Shown: piece by piece, positions 10,707 through 20,537 of the stretch
Layout of the letters: every line of letters starts with the position of its first letter
Numbering within the stretch: the first letter of the stretch is position 1
Position numbers and translations under genes: made by a program
NCBI GenBank assembly: GCA_013176395.1
Contig: JABMLP010000001.1
Span: 434,001-498,000, forward strand
DNA: 64,000 bases
From: Venturia oleaginea
Taxonomy: Eukaryota > Ascomycota > Dothideomycetes > Venturiales > Venturiaceae
Direction: 5' to 3'
Notes under the pieces: generated by a model
What the model was told of the DNA's origin: nothing
The model's input: the letters and a program-made list of their open reading frames with translations, nothing else
Databases searched by the model: none

Positions 10707-11258
10707 TCAGTCTTGGGCAAACCATCGTGGAGGAGTTTGTGGTGGTGTCAGGAGTGACGAGGAATTCTTCGTGTCGATTTGCGTCAACCGTGTCGACAGC
10801 GAGTCTGTGTCTTCTTTTATCATGGAAGGTTCGGGCGAGGAGCGTGGTGATGGTAAAGCTGTTAGATGTGCGACCAACGAGGGTGGTAAAGGCACCGCGA
10901 CGTATGAATTCGGGTCGTCAAGGTCCAGTTGCATATAAATGTACGTCTTCAACGGATCTAACGGTTGGGTGCCCGGCGTTATGGGCGGATTTGTCTTCAG
11001 ATCCGCGAGCCATGAGTCCAGTGATGCGTTGATATGAGCCTCGATTGTGTTTTTCATGGAAAGGCATGACTTCGCAGGCGATGACTTGGTGAAGTTGTCT
11101 TCCTGGATAAATCGTGATGGTCTATTCGCACTAGGAGATGCGATGGTCGATGTTTTGAGTTGTTTGCGTACTGGTGAAGAGGCAGCGCATGAACAGTTAC
11201 TTCGTTTTCTTTTGTTTCCTGCCCTGGCAACTTCAGGCCCTTGAATGAATTTTGGCAT
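10707..11258 (-). CDS. Hypothetical protein, basic N-terminus and Ser/Pro-rich tail
   Basis: A single-exon frame of 183 residues starts at the ATG at 11258 (MPKFIQGPEVARAG). The frame is open further upstream, but that part reads like a 5' untranslated leader (pyrimidine-rich on the coding strand), so the inner ATG was chosen. It has a basic patch near residues 17-21 (NKRKR) that could act as a nuclear signal. The middle (about 65-120) is a plausible folded segment (IEAHINASLDSWLADLKTN), and the tail is low-complexity Ser/Thr/Pro ending in TPPQTPPRW. No family is recognised. Composition and clean ATG context suggest a real gene; function is unknown. Confidence 0.5.
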   Translation of the reverse strand: MPKFIQGPEVARAGNKRKRSNCSCAASSPVRKQLKTSTIASPSANRPSRFIQEDNFTKSSPAKSCLSMKNTIEAHINASLDSWLADLKTNPPITPGTQPLDPLKTYIYMQLDLDDPNSYVAVPLPPSLVAHLTALPSPRSSPEPSMIKEDTDSLSTRLTQIDTKNSSSLLTPPQTPPRWFAQD

Positions 11259-13521
11259 CTTGGAGGTATGTGACCGAGTAGTGGGACTTGGGAGTGGTTG
11301 ATGCGTGATGAAGATTAGCCTGGAAGAAAAATGGCTGGCCAAGTGACAATAAATGTTGAATACCAGTGATGGAGAGCGACCTAGAGCAGAGGAATAACCA
11401 TCTAAATATTTAACAAGAGGGTGATACCAATTCCAATATAGCGGCGAAAAAACGACTGCGCGCAGGACGCCGTCATGTCGCATTGCATAACAAGGGAGAA
11501 CGGATACAATGACCCTGCGCGATCTGAACCTGCACCCTGGTCAATTCGTCACGAAGAAGAAGGCGACAACTGTTTCTTTGCGGTGTTTGACTGCGTATGG
11601 AACCCCTTGCGCTAAGCTCATCATGCGTTGCGGCGTTTCCCAGGATGAAAATGCGACAGCTCATATTTTAGGTAGTACTCCTACCCCTGGAATGCAGTAA
11701 GGAAAGTTAGCACCCGTCTATAAATTTCTGTCATCTGATAACAATATTGATGAATCTCTGTGACCTCATTCGTGGATTCGTGGATCTGTTAATCCTGATG
11801 ATTGCGTAACAAAGACCAATCCTGGCTGGGCTTTTCCTAGACTTTTTGATATCACGGCTGTCCGGACAAAAAGAAGATTGCTTTGTTGAGCAGCGGTGAG
11901 CACCAAAGAGCGACGATATCAATGTCGAAGGCGGTGGGTTTCCTCCTTTATGACCTAACGAGGGATACTAAAGTCCTTGAAGAAGCAGACGGTGGGGCTG
12001 CAGTTGTGCACTGAGAGCACTAGTTGGTCTATCGCTTGAAACAGCAGAGAGGAGGTGAAGTTCTTCCGAGACAATCTGCCAGGAGAACATCAAATAGCCC
12101 TGCCAGTGACATCCGATGGAGATGAGTCATAGAACTTGGATGAGGGAGATTCGTTGATTGCAGGAGCCCGTAAAGGTGGCTGTTGTGTACATTGAAGAGA
12201 GCGAGTTGGAGAAATCTCGGCAGTTTTACGACTAGCGCCGGACTAGCTCTTTTCCGGATGTGACTTCGGCCTCCGCTCACAAAGATTGATGCATCACTTC
12301 CACTCCCTCAACCATCAACCACACAACGCGACAGGAACCCGCCATCAAGTCTCCGACTTGATATCCTCACACCGCCAGTCGTCATTCTTTTTTCAAGTCG
12401 AAATCGCTCGCCAAGGTGTCTTGACTTTAACCTGACTGGTCTTCATCACAGCCGCGCATCGCCTATGGGAACGCAATTGTGAGGTGTTTGTGAATCATGT
12501 GTCATTGCGATAGCTTCCAGCTGACATCGATGTAGTGCACTCCATTACCTTGCTCAAACGTCCGATGTTGTTCTCCTTAAAAACGCATAGCAGTTTGAAG
12601 TTTCCTGCGCGTGACGTATAAATCCAGTAGAACAGTGAGCCGCATTAGCTTTCAAAGACCATACTTTACCCCAACTCGTACCTCGTGCGGCGGGTCGACA
12701 CACCGCATGGCGAGAGCCACCTTTGGAAAAGAGCCAAACGACCATGCATCTGGAGGCTATTGGCGATCAGATATTGTCTGATTGGATGGAAATCTAGCCT
12801 CGACAAGGTCACACTGTGGTATGCCAGATTGCCGCTCGGTAGGATTGGAGAATCGGACTTTCTGAGAAGTCCCTGTCCCTGTCCCTGTTCTGCACTCCTA
12901 GTCGTGCAGATGTTGTGCATGATCGTATTCGTACCCATTGCGACCCGAAGTCTGTTGGTGCTGACTGTCTCTCGCTCCTTACCTAACCAAATCAAGATTT
13001 CCTTCGCATACAGGATGCAAGGGTGACTTTCTGTCCCAGTCATAGAGAAGTAGAATTTGCCATACAAGGCGCAGAAGATCAACAACCTTGTGTCTAACAT
13101 GTTCCACGGCCTTTGGAACGGCCGGCCTTGCGTTGCTCGTATACATCGTACGATCGTGTTGTTTACTCGTACCACTCCACATTCCCAGAGCTGCATCTCT
13201 CAATTCGATGGACACGGAACGATTACGGGAAGATAGCGGTGTAGAATCTCTTTTTGTTATCGCGAGGTGAGATTTCTAACCAAGAACAGCCTTTTCTTGC
13301 TATCTTCTTATACGCTTTCGATCATGGTAGTTGTTGACCTATATTCTGACAGCCAAGACAGCAGCAGATCAAGACCCACAAAAAAAATCATTCGATTTTC
13401 ATTCAATTTGAATATTTGAATGACATCTAATATTTTATATCACAGAATAGAAAGTTTGTGGAGCGTAGTCAACGGATCGACGTTGAGCGACGTGTTTAAT
13501 CAGCAAAATTTCTATACTTGA
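11259..13521. other. Long intergenic stretch, no gene supported
   Basis: Several minus frames of 60-176 codons exist (the longest at 12666-13196), but none shows a domain, paired splice sites or codon texture of the neighbours. A short CCCTGT microrepeat lies near 12870. Sequence at 13380-13520 is A/T-rich up to the insertion point of the second gypsy element. Confidence 0.45.
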
Positions 13522-13526
13522 CTTTC
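13522..13526. repeat. Target-site duplication CTTTC, left copy
   Basis: CTTTC directly precedes the 5' LTR and recurs at 19025-19029 directly after the 3' LTR, as expected for Ty3/gypsy integration. Confidence 0.9.
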
Positions 13527-13806
13527 TGTCAAAGGATAGATCCTTTCTCAACTTATCCTGGATGGATTCTTAGCACTACCTGGTAGTTCTCACGTGCGCC
13601 TAGCAGGGATTATTCAGGGACCGTTTCACATGCGCTTCTACTCCTTTCTATTCTCTTCTCAGGACAGCATGTCCTTTTCCTACTTGGAAGATTATATATA
13701 CAATTTGTTCTTCCTGTACCTACACTTTCTTCTTTGTACTTAGATACTTGAAATATAAGCTGTCTTCCCTCACTTGCGAAACACCTTTGAGGGTTGAACT
13801 CTTACA
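13527..13806 (+). repeat. 5' LTR of gypsy element 2 (280 bp)
   Basis: It starts TGTCAAAGG and ends CTCTTACA. A TATA box (ATTATATATA) lies about 60% in. Base-by-base reading against 18745-19024 shows no difference. Confidence 0.95.
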
Positions 13807-13877
13807 TTATCTAAGTACCGCACCAATACCTCTTGCTGACAGTAAGAGAGAGTCTCTGCAGCAATCGTCAGAGCAAA

Positions 13878-13970
13878 GAGAAAGCCCTCCATCGAGCGAG
13901 GTACCGAGAAAGCCCTCCATCGAGCGAGGCACTGAGAAAGCCCTCCATTGAGCGAGGCATTGAGAAAGAG
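13878..13970 (+). repeat. 28-bp tandem repeat, three copies plus a partial fourth
   Basis: Units begin GAGAAAGCCCTCCAT at 13878, 13906 and 13934, with a truncated start at 13962. They differ at a few positions near the unit ends. The array lies in the untranslated leader after the 5' LTR. Confidence 0.9.
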
Positions 13971-14139
13971 TTTGCTAGGTACCTCATAACCTAGGACGGA
14001 TGCTACATCTTCTCATTGTGTAGTAATCACGAACGTCGAAGATTGAGAGTTGTTGAAACTTGTCCTTTGCGAAGGGATATCAACAACGTCCAAAGTGACA
14101 CCCACAAGTTGAAAGTACTCCCAGGTCAATCCTGTTGGT

Positions 14140-14578
14140 GAGTCAAGGTCCTAAAGAGGACACCCAAGCCATTTCAGTACTCTCAGGAAGAGCCTGTAGA
14201 GTCAAGGTCCTAAAGAGGACACCCAAGCCATTTCCAGTACTCTCAGGACGAGCCTGCAGAGTCAAGGTCCTAAAGAGGACACCCCAGCCATTTCAGTACT
14301 CTCAGGAAGAGCCTGTAGAGTCAAGGTCCTAAAGAGGACACCCAAGCCATTTTCAGTACTCTCAGGACGAGCCTGCAGAGTCAAGGTCCTAAAGAGGACA
14401 CCCCAGCCATTTCAGTACTCTCAGGAAGAGCCTGTAGAGTCAAGGTCCTAAAGAGGACACCCAAGCCATTTTCAGTACTCTCAGGACGAGCCTGCAGAGT
14501 CAAGGTCCTAAAGAGAACACCCCAGCCATTTCAGTACTCTCAGGAAGAGCCTGTAGAGTCAAGGTCCTAAAGAGGACA
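14140..14578 (+). repeat. Higher-order 59/60-bp tandem repeat in the element 2 leader
   Basis: Copies of GAGTCAAGGTCCTAAAGAG start at 14140, 14199, 14259, 14318, 14378, 14437, 14497 and 14556, giving seven full units. Two unit types alternate, one ending AAGAGCCTGTA and one ACGAGCCTGCA, so the true period is about 119 bp and the array grew by dimer duplication. The array stands where capsid-coding gag would be expected. Confidence 0.9.
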
Positions 14579-14730
14579 CCTAACCCAAGAAGCAAGGGCC
14601 AACCTCAAGGGCCAAACAAAAAGGAATTTCAAGAAGAGAACACTTGTCCTAACCCAAGAAGCAAGGGCCAACCTCAAAGACCAACCTCAAGAGCCAACCT
14701 CAAGGGCCAAACAAAAAGGGAATTCAAGAG
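14579..14730 (+). repeat. Short duplicated segment rich in AAGGGCCAA units
   Basis: A segment beginning CCTAACCCAAGAAGCAAGG occurs near 14581 and again near 14648. Each is followed by repeats of CCAACCTCAA and then GGGCCAAACAAAAAGG. It is a third tandem block in the leader of the same element. Confidence 0.75.
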
Positions 14731-15175
14731 AATTCAAGCTGAGATTTTCTAGAAGGTGCTAGAATCTCCAAGAAGCAAGGGCCAACTGTAAGGGCCAATC
14801 CACAGTAAATTCTCGCAAAATTTACAAAGAGGAAATCAGAGGTCATCCTAAGACAGCGTAGTCTTAGGAGTTGAAGCTGTAATAAGCTGAGGAAAGAAAG
14901 AGTTAGGAAGAGAGATTCAATACCCTTGACCTTCATAGTCCCTAGGAGCTCCGTCCTTAGTAATAAGGGTTGCAGAGCAGACTGTCAAGGATGAAATCAG
15001 TCGGAAGGAAACTCAGCCTCAGAGCCTGTACTCGATGATTGGAACGTCAATCAAGATTGATAACCGCCTATTCGAAAGAAAACTTCAGAGGAAGGGAGTT
15101 AGTTCTTATCGAGGACATGGAAACAACAGTCGTGCGAATATAGGTGTTTGAGTTGATTCATACGGACCGCAGCCA

Positions 15176-18100
15176 ATGGAGCTCGACAAGATTCAGAGCG
15201 GTCCACGTGGATCCAAGAAAGGTACAGGTCAGAAAGCCCAAAAAGAACAACACTGGACGTTTCACGAATCAGGGACAACGATTAGGAAACTCACCCATGG
15301 GCTCAGAACACCTCAAGGCTTTACAATCCGATGCGTCAGTACCGCCAATCCACAACATACTGAGCTGGACGGCTTGTTATGAGGACGACTGCAAAGTACA
15401 CCTATCCGAGAAGCAGAGCTCCGGATACTACCCTCGGGATAGAGGAGGTTACCAAGGTAACGGCAATGTCAAAGGACATCTCGCTATGATGAGTTCGTCA
15501 TCTAGCTCACCCGGTCTTTATGGCACTCAGTTGGTATTGCCAAAAGCAGAGTATGGCACAAACCAATTCGGGGTTGGGAATACAATGGCTGCTGTCAAAG
15601 TTATCAGCAGATACCCAAGCATGAGAAAGAATCCGGAACACGATCTTCACTGGATGATTCCATCGAACTGGTACAAAGTCAAAGAATGCCCACTGTGGGA
15701 GCACAAGTCCGAGGAAGACCCAGGAGAACCAGATTGGGAATTCCACTGGTTCACGAAAAGGAAGTCAACAATACGACCCTCAGGAAGATCATGAAAATCC
15801 CAAACATCAGTACAGATGTACAGCACGTCCACCACAGACACTCACCTATGAATTGCTGCGAGTATGAGGAATGCGATTTACCTCAGCACCAGGAAATGAA
15901 AGATCGTGGAGAAATACTCCAAGAGTTGCCAGCCATTTCCGGGAGTTGGTCTACACCAAACGAAAACGAATCTCTACAGTCTATGTCGGGCGACGACAGT
16001 GAGTCTACAGTAGAAGACAACTCCAACGAAGGAGAATCGAAGGAAGATCTAGAGTTTATGACCTTCCGGCTCTCACGTTTGACACGAGACGTTGAACGAG
16101 CAATTGATCAGGACGATTCTCAGTGCAAAGACGTCTATCCAAATGCATGCCTTGACTTCACCTGCCCATACCATCCGAATGGGGCAAGGAACCTTCGACA
16201 CCTTGTCCGACGATTGGACATCGCAGTCAAAACAAAGCAAGCACGCAAATGGCATGAGAATTCGGGAAACGAGGAGGATCAACAGTAGAGAAGGCCCTGT
16301 TGAATCCTAATGAAGCGCCTCATTTTCTGAACAACCTTGGTACATCTAAGATGCTGGTCGAAGGAAAGATCGACGACGTACCAGCATGGGCCTTCATCGA
16401 CACTGGTGCCGATAGGAATCTTCTAAGCGAGAAATTGGTCGACGAATGGAAACTACCCGTACGGTCGAAACGGCATCCATATCCACTAACTATCGCTGAT
16501 GGAAGATCTGTCAACTTCAATGGAGGCATAGTGATCTACGAAGCAGACATAATCTTGTGGATACAAGGGAGGAAAGAACAGATTGTTCTAGACGTCACGA
16601 ATATTGGAGACTCGGATTTGATCATTGGTCTGCCATGGCTTCGAACTCACAATCCGCATATCGACTGAAGAACATTGACGCTCACGTTCCCAGACCAACG
16701 ATATCCCGTGCAGGCTAGCATGCGCGCTAGAACACGGACAGCACAAAGACCTTTGCGGAAAAGGCCTACACACGTTGAAGTGGCATACTGCTATCGTCTC
16801 CAGACAGAGGAGGATAGGTCAGTGTTCCAAATTCCCCATGGGTACCAGGAATTTGCAGAACTTTTTAAAGGGGAATCGATCGAAGATTCTCTTCCACCAC
16901 ACCAACCATGGGATCATGAGATCAAGCTCAAGAATAATGAACAACCAAAGAAGTTCAAGATCTACCCATTGAGGGAAGATCAGCTTGAAACCTTTCGTGA
17001 ATATATCGACGATTTCACGAAGAAGAAGTTCATCCGGGAGTCGAAGTCACCCGCCGGATATTCAGTTTTCTACGTACCCAAGCCCGATGGTTCACAACGA
17101 TTGTGTGTCGATTACCGACATCTAAATGAGATTTCGGTGAAGAATGCGTACACGCTGCCTTTAATCCAGGAGTTGAGGGACAGACTCCAAGGAGCCAGAT
17201 GATTCACGAAATTCGATATTCCTGCGGCTTTTCATCGAATTAGGATTAAGGAAGGTGACGAGTGGAAGACAGCATTCCGCACTCACCTTGAGCACTACGA
17301 ATACCTTGTCATGCCCTTTGGTTTGACAAACGCCCCTGCGACGCTGCAAGCCTATATGAACAATGTGCTTCGCGAGCACTTAGACAAGTTTGTGTCTGTT
17401 TATATGGATGACATTTTGGTTTACTATCGAACGTTCGAAGAACACGCCAATCACGTTCGAACCGTCCTCCGCGCACTACAGATATTTAACTTGCGGCTGA
17501 AACCCTCGAAAAGCGAATTCCATAAGCAACGAATCAAGTTCGTTGGATGTTTTGTCTCTCAAGATGGACTTGAGATGGACCCGGAAATTTACCAGAAGGT
17601 CCGCGATTGGCCGGTACCCTCGAACGTCAAAGGAGTACAGTCATTTCACGCCTTCGCGAATTATTATCGACAATTCATCGAAAGCTTTTCCGAAGTTGCA
17701 GAACCCCTCACGGGATTGATGAAGAAGGGGATTACCTTCGAATGGAACGAGCATGCGCAAAAGGCCTTTGACGCACTCAAGATACGGTTAACAACACCAC
17801 CCATTCTGCAACTGTTTAACTCAGAAAAAAACAGCCACAGTCGAGGCGGATGCGTCCGATCGAGCCCTCGGAGCATGTCTCAGCCAACCTGATTCAGATG
17901 GAAAGCTAAGACCAGTAGCTTACCACGCACGAAAATTCCTGAAAGCAGAAGTCAACTACTCCACTTCAGACAAGGAACTCATGGCCATAGTTGATGCCTT
18001 CAAGCACTGGAAGCATTATCTTGAAGGAGCGAAACACAAGATTACCGTGTATTCCGATCACAAGAACCTGCGGAATTTCACGACGACAAAGGAATTGAAT

Positions 18101-18629
18101 CGACGGCAATTAAGATGGTCAGAAGAACTGTCATTTTACAACTTCCATATCCTTTACAAGAAAGGAAAGGAAAACGTTAACGCCGATGCATTAAGTCGAC
18201 GAGAAAACTTCATGGCAGGAGAAAAAGAGAAAGTCGAACGCGCTTTGTTCCGACAGAAGGTGATGCACTTGTGCACCAAGTCTCATCACTTCAGACAGGA
18301 AAGTCCTCTTATTGGCAAGAGGTTAGGAACGCGCAGCAAAGGATCCAGATGTACAAGGCTACATTCAATCAGCAGATCAGAATACCCGTATTGAAGACGG
18401 ATTGCTCCTCTTCAACAACTTGGTATATCTTCCCACGAGCCTTAGGAAACAGTACATCCTACATCAACACGAATCTCCACTCAATGGTCATTGCAGAGCA
18501 GAGATTGTCCTTTCACGACTTCAGAATACCTTCTACTTCCCGCGCATGCGACAGGAAGTTTTCAAGGAAATAGGAAAGTGTGTTCTTTGCAAAAAGGCCA
18601 AGTACGAACGACAGAAACTGTCGCATTAG
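15176..18629 (+). pseudogene. Broken gag end-PR-RT-RNase H-HHCC of gypsy element 2
   Basis: PMELDKIQ at 15174-15197 is the post-capsid gag motif; SWTACYEDDCKVHLS (about 15364-15408) matches element 1. The protease reads FIDTGADRN (about 16394). RT spans about 16900-17620 with YVPKPDGSQRLCVDYRHLN and an intact VYMDDILVY box (about 17398). RNase H spans about 17840-18210 with EADASD and NADALSRR. The integrase zinc region reads HQHESPLNGH...CVLCKKAK (about 18462-18604). Lesions include a frameshift near 15750, stops at 16666 and 17200 and shifts near 17830 and 18260. There is no integrase DDE core and no chromodomain. RT motifs are better preserved than in element 1. Confidence 0.9.
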
Positions 18630-18726
18630 ATACCTTTGAAAGTATCTACGGTGATGTTTTTCAAAACGACGGACCGAGTCTACGTCCTCCTAGGCGTACA
18701 AAAAGCAAAACCGCCCCAACGGAAAC

Positions 18727-18744
18727 GGGGGAGAAGAAGGGTAA
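18727..18744 (+). other. Polypurine tract of gypsy element 2
   Basis: GGGGAGAAGAAGGG followed by TAA lies directly before the TGTC start of the 3' LTR. Confidence 0.8.
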
Positions 18745-19024
18745 TGTCAAAGGATAGATCCTTTCTCAACTTATCCTGGATGGATTCTTAGCACTACCTG
18801 GTAGTTCTCACGTGCGCCTAGCAGGGATTATTCAGGGACCGTTTCACATGCGCTTCTACTCCTTTCTATTCTCTTCTCAGGACAGCATGTCCTTTTCCTA
18901 CTTGGAAGATTATATATACAATTTGTTCTTCCTGTACCTACACTTTCTTCTTTGTACTTAGATACTTGAAATATAAGCTGTCTTCCCTCACTTGCGAAAC
19001 ACCTTTGAGGGTTGAACTCTTACA
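18745..19024 (+). repeat. 3' LTR of gypsy element 2 (280 bp)
   Basis: Identical by eye to 13527-13806. It is followed by the right copy of the CTTTC target duplication at 19025-19029. Confidence 0.95.
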
Positions 19025-19029
19025 CTTTC

Positions 19030-20432
19030 TTAGCTCTCAGAAACAAGGCAAGTCGACTTACATCAACAAATCTGCCCCCCCCCCCCCACCCCACACACAC
19101 ACAATGCATTAACTACGATAACTTCGAACGTACAATACCACTTCCAGCCACGATGCGCCTATATTCCAGAACTTATCAAAGCTCTATCGACTCTATTTCT
19201 GAAGTGAGGGATCCCAGATCGAAAGCGCGTTGTAAGAGTTTGAAAAGCCAGGAATGGGACCGGCTTGCTTCGCTATAACTATATGGAGGTCGACGTCTAA
19301 TCGAATACTATCGAAGTGAGCTCTTGCCATTCTCTCAACGTGCTGAGAAGCTATGCCATGGAATGTTGAGTTTCTATCGCCGTCGCTACCTCTGCCCCAA
19401 GTGCACGAACAGCATCACGGAACTGGCTGTACGCCACGAAGAATGGTTCGAAGTACCATTAGATGTCGCCCAGAATCGTGCAAAATTGTGGACTACATTT
19501 CTACGCCAACAACCTTACGATGTGGATGGGAAGCTGAGCCTGTTTTGGCGCGAAAGGCTGGGGAGTACTGACGGATGCCATAGCAGTGAAATGCATCGCG
19601 ACCACAGGATACGATATCAGCGCTGGCATACTTTCGTCCCTGCATCTTACATCGCACGAGTGAGATACAAACTGGCCCGTATGATCAAAGAATGTCGAAG
19701 CATTCATTTTTGGAGGAGTTGGCTCAACATTCTGTCTTCTTTCTCTCTTTTCATTTACCTTTTGTATGAGCGGCTGGGTAAGATAGCGCCGTGATTGCAA
19801 CTGATCATTTCTCTAGGCTATTTTCTACCGACGCAGCTTATTCAGGATACGAGAATGACAGCTATGCAGACGATATACTTTTGATGGCAGGATATCATGG
19901 TTATGGTAGTATACGCTTATGCACTTTGACTCTCACAGCTCTCCAAAAAAAGAAGAAAAAAAGAACATACTTTTACTTGAAAACAATTTCCCAAACACTT
20001 TACCTTCATAACTATGTCAATATATGGATTATTGGCTTGCACAGACACACCTGCACAACTTCGATCGATTCAAAAAGAATCCGTCATTTACATAGCATAA
20101 CAAGACAGTGTGGGTCGATCCGTGGATCGAACACGGGACCTCCTGCATCTAAGGCATTTGATTACCCTAAGCAGGCTAATTAAATTAGCCAGGAGATCCG
20201 CATGAGTGAGCGCCAAAATTGCAACTTACAATCATACCTCTGCAATACTGTCAGCGTGGGCCAGAAGAATTAGTCGAAATATACATCGACTAACCTAGAC
20301 CAATCGACCGTGATATACGACAGATTAAGCGCGTAGAGTTTATGCACCTGAATGTCATTAGACCTATCCAGCAGACCGCTCCAGTAAATCTCAAGAACGG
20401 GAATCCGTTTTGTGTATCGATAAGCATTCAAA
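19030..20432. other. Gene-poor stretch with an uncertain ORF and a tRNA-like relic
   Basis: A poly-C run (about 19073-19086) followed by a CA run starts the region. A plus frame at 19324-19794 (156 codons, YRRRYLCPKCTNSITELA near its start) has a CxxC pair but no known domain and no good start; alternative frames across it are interrupted. I do not call it a gene. The pre-insertion neighbour of this DNA is the stretch left of 13522. Confidence 0.4.
20103..20205 (-). other. tRNA-like relic
   Basis: On the minus strand, CCGTG-TTCGATC-CACGG forms a perfect 5-bp T stem with a TTCGATC loop (about 20112-20128). An A-box-like TGGCTAATTTA lies about 75 nt upstream. The acceptor halves do not pair (3' half ATCGACC, no GGTCGAT upstream), and the anticodon arm is not convincing. 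A tRNA pseudogene or tRNA-derived fragment is the most I can support. Confidence 0.25.
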
Positions 20433-20537
20433 TAAGGGCACCCCTTTTGGAGTGATTGGGTTTTGGCGGAGGTGGAGATACAACAACACCATAATTTAAA
20501 TTGCTTATTATGCTACAATGCTACTCCAATTGTGTTA

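Larger units (their letters stand above)
13527..19024 (+). mobile_element. Complete non-autonomous Ty3/gypsy element with identical LTRs and TSD
   Basis: The two 280-bp LTRs (13527-13806, 18745-19024) appear identical over their whole length. They have TG...CA ends and are flanked by the 5-bp duplication CTTTC (13522-13526 and 19025-19029). The internal part carries tandem repeats, a gag remnant without capsid, protease, RT, RNase H and the integrase zinc-binding region. The integrase catalytic core and anything after it are missing; sequence passes from HHCC directly to the polypurine tract. Intact LTRs and TSD mean the copy integrated recently as this deleted form, so enzymes must have been supplied in trans. 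Confidence 0.95.

Noticed and set aside
12666..13196. 176-codon minus frame
   Set aside because: No domain, no splice context and overlapping frames on the other strand are equally open.
13527..18741. CRISPR-like array in the 59/60-bp repeats
   Set aside because: The units are contiguous without unique spacers and sit in a eukaryotic retroelement; this is a tandem repeat.
19324..19794. 156-codon plus frame with CPKC pair
   Set aside because: The two cysteines are the only feature; no partner zinc ligands and other frames look similar. Left as uncertain in the region note.
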